From Strigamia acuminata (Eukaryota > Arthropoda > Chilopoda > Geophilomorpha > Linotaeniidae), in the NCBI GenBank assembly GCA_949358305.1, contig OX442322.1, positions 5,642,001 to 5,706,000 on the forward strand: a stretch of 64,000 nt of DNA, given 5' to 3'. The notes beneath the pieces were generated by a model. That model saw only the letters and a program-made list of their open reading frames with translations. It did no database searches and was not told the origin of the DNA. The position numbers were made by a program, and so were the translations under genes. Positions 21,341-32,300 of this stretch are shown in pieces (the stretch's first letter is position 1; each line of letters begins with the position of its first letter).

Positions 21341-21894
21341 CGTTGGACGGAGCACAAAACACAACGCGAAAAACACACGGGCTCAGAGAGTGGCACTGGT
21401 GAAAGGCACTAAATCGGAGCACTAAACTGTCGCACTGCACTAACACTTGAGGGTCGAGGCGGAAAGACCAAAATTGGGAGGCAATGCTACAATTGCCTGA
21501 TAACCTGTGGTGAGTGTCCCCCTGACGTCCTTTACAACCTCCTAGGGTTACGGGAATGTCAGGTGGCGCAGGGCTCAGCCTCACCACAGAATACAATGAC
21601 GCAGTGCTCGGAATCGAGCGGAGGGCGCCAAGGATACTAAATGACCCACCAAAATCCCCACTTAAAATTAACAAAGATAAATACAAAATAGGAGAAATAG
21701 ATGAATCAATTGCCGTTGCAATTTCTCGTGCAAATGAAGGCACGGCGCGGCTTTCTCGAAAAGCCGGAGAAAACGCAGTTCGGACGTTAATGTCCGAACT
21801 CTTCTCAATAAATCGAGGCTCTTCGTCCTCTTGACTAGATCGGAGATGACCGCCGTTCACCGGGGAACTAAGCGGCGATGTCGTGATTCGACTT
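21341..21894 (-). other. H leader, gag-proximal half with conserved double stem
   Basis: It aligns with the leader of C near gag. It contains an outer stem CTGTGGTGAG/CTCACCACAG (21505-21514 with 21580-21589) around an inner stem CCTGAC/GTCAGG (21521-21526 with 21558-21563). Both differ in sequence from C but still pair. No coding function is supported. Confidence 0.7.
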
Positions 21895-22775
21895 TGTGGT
21901 TAAGAAATACAAATACTTTGTCGGGACAAATAATACACTTTATTAAACACTTACAAATGTTCCAATACAATTAATAGGTGAATGATTGATGGTCTCGGAT
22001 TCTGCTGCGAATACGAGTTGTTGCTGAAACAATCAGTCCTCAATTGTTCAGACTTACACGTGGCTTCTGTTGTCTGTTGTCTAGGGTTATATTTTTAGCA
22101 GTTCTTAGCAGTTTGGATATGAAATCACACGAAGCCTACTTCTTTTGGAACACGTGGCGCACGTGTTAATTATCGCCAAAGTGGTCGGCTGAATCCAAAC
22201 TGAATCCGTTTCGTTCTGTGCGCGTGGTGCGCGGAGTTCTTTCGCCGATACGTTTGGTCAATCCAAACTAGACGGAATCGTTTTGTGCACGTGGCGTACG
22301 TACTTTTCTTCGGCGATCGGTCGGCGATTCGTATCGATCGTTGACTAGTCCCAAAATTGTGTTCGGTCAACACGTGTTTTGTTGGACACGCGGGAATTCG
22401 CTTTCTCGTGCGAATTAAACGAATATCGCTTGGATATCTATTCTAACGTGGATTGGCCACGTTAAATAGAAATGGCTGTTGTACAGTTGAAATGGTCAGC
22501 GGGCACCGGTCCTCGATCAATCCGTAAAACGGCCTGAAAGGTGAGGTAGATGGTGCTCTTGCTGAAATGGTATAACTGTAGTGTCATTTCCGGTCAAGCC
22601 TCGGTCTTATATACTGACCGGAAGTGACGTCATATATAGATTATTCTGATTATTCAGATCCGCAGAAATGCGAGACTAGTCAATCTAGTCTATTTCTAGT
22701 AGCGCTCCTGGCGGTCGGATTCATCAACACGATAAATCTTATCAATTTATCTTCAGGTGATTCGGAATCACCACA
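21895..22775 (-). repeat. 3' LTR of gypsy G (881 bp)
   Basis: On the minus strand it starts TGTGGTGATTCCG (like D) and ends TTAACCACA. The inside edge carries the polypurine tract TTGGGGAGGGACG (minus strand, next to 22775), nearly the same as in D. TTTATT at about 21941 (AATAAA on the minus strand) would be the poly(A) signal. Confidence 0.85.
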
Positions 22776-23090
22776 CGTCCCTCCCCAAGAATAAACTATC
22801 GGGACCAAACCAACGTTTGCAGGTTGGCCAAGAAAACTACTTATTTTATGAAATAATTTACATCTGAATAAACTTTTTGTGATGAATTTAAAATGAGAAC
22901 GAGAGATACTCAAATTTTTAAAATAGGTCAACATAACTGGCCTTAGTCTTGGGGATAACTGGTTATTCCAGTGTCGCTGGACTGCTGAGTTTTTTCTCAG
23001 CTTGGTGATTAGTTTTTTGATCAGTTCGAAATCTATGGGTGACGAGATTTGCGCAGACGGAGTTATCTTTATTCCGCCTGCGAACGCCAG
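22680..23090 (-). CDS. Open -1 frame tail after the G slippery site (136 codons)
   Basis: After a -1 shift at 23096-23090 the frame stays open for 136 codons, across the deleted pol region and into the 3' LTR. It begins GKKLAFAGG, like the Pol start of D (GKKLPSAGV). No domain is recognised further on. It may be an accident of the deletion. Confidence 0.35.
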   Translation of the reverse strand: MAFAGGIKITPSAQISSPIDFELIKKLITKLRKNSAVQRHWNNQLSPRLRPVMLTYFKNLSISRSHFKFITKSLFRCKLFHKISSFLGQPANVGLVPIVYSWGGTCGDSESPEDKLIRFIVLMNPTARSATRNRLD

Positions 23091-25768
23091 TTTTTTGCCA
23101 TGTTGTCAAATTTAGCGGTGAATTCCTTCATGATTCTCTCTTGTTCTTTACCGAGCATTTTCAGCAATTCTTCTCGCTCTGCAACTTTTTCGTCGACTTT
23201 TTGCTTTGCTCGTTCAGGACAATCCTGTCGCCAATGGCCGTCCTCCCGGCAGAAGTTGCAGGGACCGCTCTTTCCTCCCTCTCGGTTGACTGGTCCCTTC
23301 GTGTACTCTCTGTAACAAGAAGACGAGATCAAATCTAAATGGTCTTCCGATCTATCCTCAGCACTAGACGTCTTTGTTTGGTAAGCGTTCCCAGGAGGCG
23401 GTATGGGGTTTGACCCGCTATTATTCCTTTTTGATAGAAGTGGTTCGATATTTCCGTTTAGATAATTCCGTGATTGGAGCAGCTTAGTTGAGTCTATGCT
23501 GCGCTCCTGTATTCGTTGCTGTCGAGCCACTCCTAGAGCTCGTTCTTCTTTTGTCAGATTTTCGTTATACCGAGCACTTACTTCGGTGTGTTTTTTCTCG
23601 ACGAAAGCGAGGATGGCTTTGAAATTATCCCCTTTAGGAGCGTTCATTTCTCGTAGGACTTTGGTTGCGGTTTCGTTTAGTCCTTGTTCGAACAGAGCTT
23701 TCTGAGCGTGTTGGTCAAATGGTTTGTCCATTTCACGGAACAGGCTGTCGGCTCGTTGTACGTACTCTCTCAGAGTTTCCCCGGGAGCTTGTTTCATAGA
23801 GCTTACTCTTTTCTGGATTTCCTGGCTCGTCTCGCCATATTGATTGTGGAACTTTATGACGAAGTCTTCCCAGTTTCGGGGTTGGACATCAGCGTACCAG
23901 TTTCGGGCTCGTTCTATCAGCATTTCTGGTATTCCGCGTGAAACCATTTCGTCGGGTTCCGCTCCCAAACGATTAATCGTCAGGGCGACCTCGTCCAAAA
24001 ACAAGTTGCCAGCGTTCCAGGATCCGTCGAACTTAATTAGTCTCAGGGTCGTCCACTTGATGTTGTTATCCTTGCGAGAATACAGCCATCGGTCCGCGGA
24101 GTAACGTTTCAACAATCCTTCGCTTCGATCGTCTTCCTCGATCTCTTGGCCACGGCTTTGTTGAAGTTTTTGGTCCATGGCCTGAAGGAGTTCGTCTTTC
24201 ATCGTCCGTAGTTGGTTGCTTAGCGAGTCAGTCTCACTAAGCAGCGGTGATGATCGGGGATTGCCGGAAGGGAGGCTTGGGTAATGCGTACCGTTGCCTG
24301 TCAGTCCGAACTGATTGTGTTGGAACGACGTTTGTCCTGATGATCCCGCGGTGTTCGGATTATTTGTGAGATCTTGTGCCACTGTTGAGTTATCGGGGTT
24401 CGATTTCTCCGGAGCGGAGGTTCGGCTCAATTTTGTTCCGGGCGGTATCATGTCGTCCAGTCGGGTTCCCGTGAGGGCTCCGTCCACTTTTTTGATAAAA
24501 ACGTAGGAGTCTCTCCCAGCATATGCTTCGGCGGCGTGTTTCTTTTCAAGGTGGTTTTTAACGGCATTAATCTCCTCGAGCGTCGGCATGGCTAGTTTAT
24601 TACGACCTGCTTCGTTGCGTATTTGATTCTTCTGATTTATACATCTGATTAGTTCTGCGTTAGGGTCGCCTGGGTTGTTATTACTGGTTTGGCCAGTTTT
24701 CATTGCGAATGAGTTTTTTATTGCCCATGATTGCGCGCCCTGATTATTCCTCCTATCTTGTATAAACGCCTCGTACAGTTCTCCTTTGACTTCGTCCGAT
24801 TCGTTCAAGATGCTATCTAGTCCGTTGACTCGGATACTGCCGTGAGATGCTTGAGAGTCGATACTTTCGCTGTCTGACGTTGCTTCGCCGCCTGTCTCGG
24901 ACTGTTGTCGATCTGCTCCGACCCGACGTCGTTTCTCTCCGCGTCTGGCCGTGTTATCTGCCGATCGTTTTTCAGTCCTCTGATTTACTAGGTCGATTAC
25001 TCGGCTTAGCTCTGCGTAGGGATCCTTGTCCTGGTCGATCTCGATGCCGTGTGCGCAAGCTACCCGAGTTACTTCTATTGCTTTGGCTACCAGCTCCTTA
25101 GCTGTGTGAGACCGTTCTGGGGAGCTCTGTACGGAGTTTGGCTCCGAATGCTGGCTTAACCCGTTGCTTGGCGGCCGGATCTGGCAGTCCTTTGCCATTT
25201 CTCGTTCGATTATTTTCTGCTTCGCGAGCAATTCTCGAGCCAGCTCGCGCTCCAGTGCCATTTGTTTAGCTTGGTGTTCTTGTGCCAAGCTCTGTTCCAT
25301 GGCAGCTAATTTCTCGCGATGCTCTCTGGCTAAATCTTCCATCAATTCGTTTTTCTTCTTCTCTAACGCGACTGTTCTTGCTTGGTCTGCGCGGGCAGCC
25401 TCGTTGATCATTGCGGCACTTGTGTTTGCCGCTTTATTTAGAAGAGTCATTAGATCCATTTCACTGGGATCCTTTTCGACAGGTCTTGGGCTTTTCAATC
25501 CGAATCGAGGGTTTTCGAACGATTTATTTAGTCCGTTTTCTTCGTGAGAGCTTCCTGATCCTTCGAATTCGCCTCCCGTAAACGGAAGTTGTCTTGCAAG
25601 GGGAAGGCTTTCACTTGATGATTCCGTTGAAACTTTAGTCGAGTTAGTCTCGACTTCTGGTTCCACGTGGTTCGCTTCTTCCGCTTTTTGGCGTTCGATT
25701 TCTTCGGCTTCTTTTCTATCCTTTTCGTCGTTACGCCTTTTTCTATCTTCTGCGGTAGTTTTTGTCAT
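23069..25768 (-). CDS. gag: Gypsy G Gag
   Basis: 899 residues, intact. The N-terminal third is charged and coiled-coil (runs such as ALEKKKNELMEDLAREHRE), followed by a basic nuclear-localisation-like RRGEKRRR. The capsid domain lies at about residues 570-740 (FDGSWNAGNLFLDEV, QAPGETLREYVQRADSLF), one CCHC knuckle near 840 (CNFCREDGHWRQDC), and a helical tail (TAKFDNMAKNWRSQAE). It matches Gag of D across the capsid domain. With pol gone, this Gag could only act in trans. Confidence 0.93.
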   Translation of the reverse strand: MTKTTAEDRKRRNDEKDRKEAEEIERQKAEEANHVEPEVETNSTKVSTESSSESLPLARQLPFTGGEFEGSGSSHEENGLNKSFENPRFGLKSPRPVEKDPSEMDLMTLLNKAANTSAAMINEAARADQARTVALEKKKNELMEDLAREHREKLAAMEQSLAQEHQAKQMALERELARELLAKQKIIEREMAKDCQIRPPSNGLSQHSEPNSVQSSPERSHTAKELVAKAIEVTRVACAHGIEIDQDKDPYAELSRVIDLVNQRTEKRSADNTARRGEKRRRVGADRQQSETGGEATSDSESIDSQASHGSIRVNGLDSILNESDEVKGELYEAFIQDRRNNQGAQSWAIKNSFAMKTGQTSNNNPGDPNAELIRCINQKNQIRNEAGRNKLAMPTLEEINAVKNHLEKKHAAEAYAGRDSYVFIKKVDGALTGTRLDDMIPPGTKLSRTSAPEKSNPDNSTVAQDLTNNPNTAGSSGQTSFQHNQFGLTGNGTHYPSLPSGNPRSSPLLSETDSLSNQLRTMKDELLQAMDQKLQQSRGQEIEEDDRSEGLLKRYSADRWLYSRKDNNIKWTTLRLIKFDGSWNAGNLFLDEVALTINRLGAEPDEMVSRGIPEMLIERARNWYADVQPRNWEDFVIKFHNQYGETSQEIQKRVSSMKQAPGETLREYVQRADSLFREMDKPFDQHAQKALFEQGLNETATKVLREMNAPKGDNFKAILAFVEKKHTEVSARYNENLTKEERALGVARQQRIQERSIDSTKLLQSRNYLNGNIEPLLSKRNNSGSNPIPPPGNAYQTKTSSAEDRSEDHLDLISSSCYREYTKGPVNREGGKSGPCNFCREDGHWRQDCPERAKQKVDEKVAEREELLKMLGKEQERIMKEFTAKFDNMAKNWRSQAE
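23090..23096 (-). promoter_or_regulatory. Slippery heptamer A AAA AAC at the end of gag of G
   Basis: In the gag frame (GCA AAA AAC), ten codons before the gag stop region. Same position and same neighbouring codons as in D, although pol is absent here. Confidence 0.7.
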
Positions 25769-25803
25769 TTCTTACGATATAATGATCGATCGAAAGATCC
25801 CGG

Positions 25804-26306
25804 TTATTATTTAAAGTATTGTCTTAAGGTTAGCAAATCTATCCACAGCGAACAGTCGGGTGTTCGATTCTCATTGGAACTGTCGCGGAAAGCTAAACAG
25901 TGACGAAAATCGATATCGGCGAGAAATCTGAAATTAAACAAAATTCGTCTCAAAATTCGCGAATCCCGCGTAATTTTGGACGACATTAAATGGAGAATCG
26001 CTTGAAAAGCAGCCTTGGCTGTCGTGAAACGTTGATAACACGAACAATCTGAAAAATATAATTTTTGCTGTGAAATTTGCGAATCCCGCACAATTCCAGG
26101 CAAAATTAAATACAAAAATGGTAAAATTGACGGCGTGAAGACCTCAGAACGTCGGTGGTACGTTGTGAACGTCGTACGAATCGTCTTGCGGACGAAAATC
26201 AACTTGAAGATCGTTGGGCACTGAAAATAAATGTTTTTGGCGAAAAATCGCAAATTTCGCGAATTTTTCGTCAAACATTACACAAGAATGAATGAATTCA
26301 GCAAAC
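25804..26306 (-). other. H leader, LTR-proximal half
   Basis: It resembles the leader of C, with repeated blocks such as TCGCGAATCCCGC and small palindromes (CAGCCAAGGCTG near 26012). A 155-codon open frame on the minus strand (26274-25807) is not conserved in frame with C and is not called a gene. Confidence 0.6.
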
Positions 26307-26324
26307 AACCATCCTCTGCTACCA
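26307..26324 (-). promoter_or_regulatory. PBS of H, initiator tRNA-Met 3' end
   Basis: TGGTAGCAGAGGATGGTT on the minus strand, one base inside the LTR. Its first 11-12 nt match the 3' end of initiator tRNA-Met, the usual primer for many copia elements. Confidence 0.8.
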
Positions 26325-26325
26325 A

Positions 26326-26841
26326 TGTAGCAGAAGAGTGCGCAATTCTCGGTAGAATTACCGATTGGAAGCGAGAAAACGAATCGTACGGCTCGTACGA
26401 ACTGCGACAATACGTCGCGAATCGACACAAAGTGGCGCGCGACTTATGGTCGCTTATTAGCGCTGATAAATAGCACCTAATGTGCTTAAATACGAACAGA
26501 ATGTTCTAAAACAATAAAAACATTTTAATAACGACATAATACATTACATTAATGGTGAAAAGTAGCTGGAACACGCACAGACGTGTGCGGCGCCATGTTA
26601 GAAAAGTAGAATAATCCATATGGCACTCTGGTGCCAGTAATTGACAATATCGGTCAACAAAAGAACAAATCATATCATAAATAAGAGAATTGTATGGAAT
26701 TACATACGTGACAGCATCAAATTGACACTAATATAAAAAACAATTGAAATAGAAATAAATGTACGATTATTATCGAGATACTAAGTGAAATGTAACATAA
26801 TTAAATATATACATCGATAATATGTGGTCTTTAGACCAACA
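26326..26841 (-). repeat. 5' LTR of copia H (516 bp)
   Basis: TGTAGCAGAAGAG...AGACCAACA, with the same start and end as the LTR of C. It has GCCATGTTA at 26592-26600. The left partner lies outside the window, so the target duplication cannot be tested. Confidence 0.75.
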
Positions 26842-27052
26842 ACTTTGACATGACAAAATCGAATGTAACCATTTTATGAGATTTCGCTTATTATAATCAT
26901 TTCATTGGAATATTAAAGTGTAAATAATTGTTATATTTAATGTGAAATGTATTTGTACTTAAAGAGTTTACAAAGTAATGGATGTGCGCGAATTTCGATG
27001 TATTTGATGTGTTAAGTGAATGAATGGTTACTCATTTGCGGTATGAGGGCGC
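26842..27052. other. Older flank between H and E
   Basis: AT-rich sequence of 211 bp continuous with 58534 onward before E inserted at GCGC. No feature seen; it could be part of the K LTR. Confidence 0.4.
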
Positions 27053-27382
27053 TGTGATGATCCGGTACCGCTCTCGGTGGGTTCGTGTTGGTTAGTGAAA
27101 ACCAACGGAGAAATAAATGTATTCTCTTTTTGGGCACAAAGTGTTTTTACATGTTTACTCTTTGAAAGCAAGCGGGAACTGAATACAAACTTAATGTTTT
27201 GATTTAAAATGAAAACTAATACAACAAAAGAACAATACTATGACACATACTAATGACGCACATGACATAACACACTGTAAATAAAAATAAGCACTGTTCG
27301 GATAACATAAATTTAACACTATGATACTGTGACTAACAAATATTATATAAAACATTATAAATGATAAAATGCAAATCTCACA
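27053..27382 (-). repeat. 3' LTR of E
   Basis: 330 bp, TGTGATGATCC...AATCTCACA on the plus strand; matches 58200-58529 except at two bases. Confidence 0.95.
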
Positions 27383-27597
27383 TCTTCCCCCCCTTAAAAT
27401 TAAAGACACTTCTTTAAAAATAGAAATAATCCCTTAACTAAACTTAATTCTATACATTTAAAATAGTTTACATACAATATCTTTAAACACTAACAATATT
27501 TTTAAATGATTATCAAACTAAAATACTTAAAATATGCATCAAGCTGACAATTTTCAGAGCAAAGCAATGTTAGGTATAGCAATAGAATATTAAATCA
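27383..27597 (-). other. 3' untranslated region of E with polypurine tract
   Basis: AT-rich; the only feature is the purine run AAGGGGGGG(G)AAGA on the minus strand, directly next to the LTR. Confidence 0.6.
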
Positions 27598-28190
27598 AGT
27601 TTCTATAATTCTCTTTGGAGTCCTTCTTGAACTTTCTCCTCTTTCAATTGTTATATTAGGACTACTCTGTCCTCTATCATTACTAATTTCATCTATTTCT
27701 TCAAATCTAGTATTATCTTAGCTTAAATCTAAATTAACTTCTATATTTTGCGTTTTATTTTTCTGACTCTTTTTGTTTCTATTCCTACGTCTCAAGACCT
27801 GATATTTTATGTTCCAATTACTACACATAATTTTACTAACTATAAAAAGAATAACTAATGAAGTTAAAATTATATTTATTATTGACAAAACATGATAACT
27901 AAAATTGTTGTGAATGGTGTAAACTGATTCTTCCTCATTCATTCTACTGAACTCTGTTCGTATGTGATTCACCTTTTGTAAAATTATTCCCCATATCACT
28001 TTTCAATGATTGAATGACTGAAGACAACTTACTATAACATTTGGTCATACACAATACTATATATTCATAACCCTCTTTATTTAACTTATAAAAGGTTGGC
28101 CAATGTCCTAAAATAACTTTTAATTCACAACACTTTGAAATTATATCTGTATCTCCTAAAAACAATGCATATTCACAATGATAAACACAA
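27598..28190 (-). pseudogene. Env-like remnant of E (C-terminal part)
   Basis: Directly after the pol stop, the minus strand encodes a cysteine-containing stretch (CEYALFLGDTDIISKCCELK). After a frameshift near 27970 comes a hydrophobic segment (IINIILTSLVILFIVSKIM) that would cross a membrane, then a basic tail. A TAA at about 27720-27718 interrupts the tail, which stays open in frame to about 27598. Position after pol and one membrane span near the C-terminus fit an envelope protein whose N-terminal part is deleted. No sequence family could be confirmed. Confidence 0.45.
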
Positions 28191-28202
28191 AAGTTAATGA
28201 AA

Positions 28203-29030
28203 TTATATATAGGTAACTTTTAAATCTAAATCATCATCATCACTTTCCTCCCCCTTTAAAACTAGGCGAAGCCTACTAGAAGGCATAACCCAAGGTAATT
28301 CTTGGACTGGACCCCTACTACGAAGTTGATGATGACTTTGTGCTGGAGGTAAAGCCACTGGTACTTGTGGTACAACAGGCTGTTCTCTCTGTCTTGGCAA
28401 TATCAAGTCTAGTTCTTGGTCCCATACATCATCTAAAGGGTCAGTTTCAGCAGGCTGATTTGTAGAACTATCTAATTGAGAATTAATACCTTTTGCTAAT
28501 TTTAATCTATTTGCATGTACATGAAGAGTTTCTTTTTCAAATAAACCTTGAATTTTAAAATTTAAAGGTGAAGTTTGTTCTACAATTCGATATGGTCCTT
28601 TCCATTTGTGAGTAAGCTTTCTCGCTAATCCAGGCTTCACTACAGGATTACTCAAATATACCCAATTGTCTACTTCAAAAGTGACTTCCGTTGAATTCTT
28701 GTCATGGTATTTCTTTCTAGCTTCAGCTGATTTTAATAAACTAGCCTGTGCCAACTGATGAGCATAATGAAGTCTTCTAACTAATTCCTCTTTGTAGTTA
28801 GTTCCTAAAGCATAATGTGGTTGATTAGGTGCTGGATCAAACAAAAATGGCAAGTGTGGTTGTTGACCAAATCTAAGAAAATATGGGCTCTCATTTGTAC
28901 TTGTATGTATTGTCGTGTTATAGGCCGCTACTGCAAAAGGAACCCATGCATCCCAATCCTTTTGGTCCTTATTAATATAGTGTAACAAATGTTCAGCTAA
29001 AGTTTTATTGTATCTTTCCGTGACCCCGTT
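28203..29030 (-). pseudogene. pol: E Pol, integrase C-terminal part
   Basis: Continuation of E integrase left of F: end of the catalytic core region (WDAWVPFAVAAYNTTIHTST) and a GPY/F-type module (LTHKWKGPYRIVEQ, HVHANRLKLAKG), then an acidic tail. It is open by itself but separated from its N-terminal part by F. Before F inserted at CCGTT it joined the sequence at 33504. Confidence 0.9.
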
Positions 29031-29154
29031 TGTAAGTTGTTGTGACTAGCTGAAGTCGCTCAATGATAAACGCGTGGCTTCAGCCATGTTGGATAACATC
29101 ACAAGTGATTTATTGCGCACCGTCACGGGGCGCCCTCTACAGGCACAACTCACA
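29031..29154 (-). repeat. 3' LTR of F
   Basis: 124 bp, TGTAAGTTG...CAACTCACA on the plus strand, identical to 33380-33503. Contains GCCATGTTGG at 29083-29092. Confidence 0.95.
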
Positions 29155-29321
29155 TCTCCCCTTTTTTTACAAGACAAGATATGAATTACAATTTTAAAGC
29201 ACAGGTTACACTTGAACTGAATAAACAAACTGGTTATATAAAAAATGCAAAAATGAGTATTACAAATAGAATTATACTGAGTATTATACTGATTAAACGA
29301 CACACAGAAATATTATAAAGT

Positions 29322-32300
29322 TCACATGTCCGTAATTTGCTTCGGCTTCACCACACGGCCACTTCTCGTCACGTATCCTGGAACTGGTTGCCCGACGACC
29401 TTGGCTACAGGATCTTTTGCAGTCTCGGTACTTGTCGTTGTATTGGCAACTGACCCACTCTGTGATTGATCCGTGCGTGTTGCTTCCGCTGGACTGGTTC
29501 GGATGACAGGAACCGGATTTGCTGGTAAGTCTGCCTGCGTCTTCCTAATCACCGAACTGTTTCGTCTCAAAACTCTGCCATCTTTCATCTCGACCTCGAA
29601 TGATCTTGGGTATTTGGTTTTTGCTTTAATGGTTGCTCCTTCCCACTGGCGATGTCCGGTCCGAACTCGTACCTCCATTCCCGGCTCCAATGGTTCCGCA
29701 ACTTGTGCGGACTTATCGGCATACAACTTCTGCTTTCTTCGTTCCTCCTCCAAATTTTTGGAAACGTCCTTGCGTAGTTCTGGCTTCAGTAATGCTGTAG
29801 TGTCCAGCAGTAATGACCTCGTCCTACGGCTAAACAGTCTCTGGGCTGGCGATCCCAACTCTTCGCTCCGCGGCGTATTCCTCCAGTTCAGCAATGCCGC
29901 ATAAATGTCCGTTCCATCCTTTTCGCAACGTTTGATCATCGTCTTCGCGGACTGCACCGCGCGTTCAGCCAACCCGTTTGCCCTTGGAAAATGTGGCGAC
30001 GAAATCTCCTGCGAAAACTCCCAGGCGGACGCAAAATTTTTGAATTCACGAGACGTAAATTGCGGTCCCCCATCGCTCTCGACAATCTTTGGGCTTCCAT
30101 GACATGCAAACCAACGTTTCAACTTCTCAATTACACCTCTGGCGGTGGTATCACGTAACTGGCTCACCTCATAAAATCCCGAATAACTGTCTGTGGCTAC
30201 GATAAACTGTCGGCCTTTAATTTCGAATAAGTCTGTTGCAACTCGTTGCCACGGCAATTGTGGAACTGGCTTTGACATTATTGGTTCCTTTACATTTGCT
30301 CGTTGTGTGCTTTCACAAACGGCACACGATTTTACGTACGCTTCAATGTCTGCACTCATTCCTAACCAGAAAACTGCCTCACGAGCCCGGCGAATCGCTG
30401 ACTGGACCCCCAAATGCCCCATGTGAATGCACTTCAAATAATGCGCTCGCAGTTGTTCCGGAATGATTGGACGGCTATTTTTGAATACAATCCCGCCATA
30501 GATTGACAATTCGTCGCGAAAATTCCAGTATTTACGGATATGGGCCGGAACACTGTCATTCGTCTCTGGCCAACCCTCCATGACCACTTGACTCAACGCC
30601 TGAAATTCCGCATCATCACGAACCGCTGCCTTCAATTTGTCGGTTGCAGAGTTTGTCATCGGCAATACGATATGCACCTGCAAATCCTCGGGATCTTCCT
30701 TCACTGGTGCTGGTTGACAATCTCGACTTAATGTGTCCGCCACTGGAATTTCCGTCCCCTTTTTATACGTGATAATTGGACTGTACGGCATCAACTCAAA
30801 GAATATCCGCTGCAACCTTGGCGGTACCCGATCCAACGGCTTCTTTGCAATCGCCTCCAACGGCTTATGATCTGTTTCCACGACAACTCGTTTCCCATAC
30901 ACGTAATCATGAAACTTTCGACACCCGAATCGAATCGCAAACGCCTCCTTTTCTATTTGAGGGTAGCGTTGTTGGCATGGCGTCAACGCTTGAGTTGCGT
31001 AACAAATTGGTCGGCCATCCTGAAACAACGCAGCCCCCACGGCGTGCGAACTTGCGTCTACTGATAAAACGACATCCTTGTTCACGTCATAATACGCGAG
31101 AACTGGCGACGTCTTTAGCGCTGCTTTAATTCGCATCACGGCTGTTTCTTGCGCGTTCGTCCATTCCCAGGCTACATCCTTGGGTAATAATGTCCGAATC
31201 GGCTCCGTCATTGATGAGTAGTGCGGTAAAAATTCAGCCAAGTACACAGTCATGCCTAGAAACCGACGCAGCTCCTCTTTGTTCGTAGGAGATTTTATTC
31301 TGTCAATAGCTTCTACCTTCTCCGGATCGGGTTTTACTCCATCTTGGGTCAAAATGTGTCCCAAAAATTTGATCTCCGTCGCCTCGAAGATGCATTTGTC
31401 TTTATTCAGACGGAATCCCTTTTTATACAACCGGCGAAGAATCTGCTTGACTAGCTTCCGCAACTCTGCTAATGTCTCAGCGTACGCAATGATGTCGTCG
31501 ATTGACACCTCCGTATCCGGAATTCCTTCTAATGCAGCTTCCATCATTGCTTGGAACACTTCCGGTGCCGATTTTATCCCAAACGGCAATCTAAGGAACC
31601 GATATCGTCCCCACGGCGTATTTACCACCAAATAGTTTGACGTACGCTTCGTCACACGGCTCTGCCAATACCCAAATCGCAAATCAAATTTGGCGAAATA
31701 TTTCGCTTTCTTCAACTTTGGTTTTACTGACTCGAATGTGCGTAATGGGTAATGCCGTCGTTTCACGTACTGGTTTACATCCGTCAAATCAATGCAAAGT
31801 CTAATTTTCTTCCCACGCTGCACTACCACTAACGGACTGACCGCTGGTGTCGGCTCGGTTACTGGCTCGATCACACCCTTCTTCACCATGTCGTCCAGCT
31901 CCGCTTTCACCCGGTTTTGCAATACGTGCGGAATTGTGCGTGGCGGAAAAATTTTAAACGGCGCCTGCTCGTCAATGTCAATATCATACACGAAATCCTT
32001 GGCGCAGCCTAACCCTGTGAAAATGTTTTTCATTATCTCATCATCGGTGACTTCCGGTTCCAAGGCATTAATTCGCTGTATCAACTTCAATTGCGCGCAC
32101 GTTTTTCGCCCAAATAATGCTGGTACGTCTTCCTCCACCACTTGAAATTCTACTGGCGCTTTACCACGACTCAATGCACATTCTAATGTTATTGCCCCCA
32201 CCACCTTCATGTGGTGTCCCGTGTACGATTGCAACCGACGCGTTGGTGACTCCGTCACCTTTACACCCAGTTTTCGTACAACAGATGCCGGTATTACATT

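Larger units (their letters stand above)
21895..25803 (-). mobile_element. Gag-only gypsy derivative G, 5' LTR missing
   Basis: A complete 3' LTR, a polypurine tract and an intact gag of the A/D lineage, but no pol and no ORF3. The 5' end stops inside or next to the PBS (CCGGGATC remains on the minus strand near 25797) and H leader sequence resumes by about 25805. I find no target duplication, so the right end was lost by truncation or deletion. Confidence 0.75.
10887..26841 (-). mobile_element. Decayed copia element H, 5' part
   Basis: Read right to left: LTR (26841-26326), initiator-tRNA PBS, a leader of about 1 kb split by G, gag (split by I and by a copia solo LTR), then protease, integrase and the start of RT, cut off at 10887 by A. 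The protein is clearly of the same family as intact copia C. Many nonsense codons and at least two frameshifts show it has been dead for some time. Confidence 0.85.
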
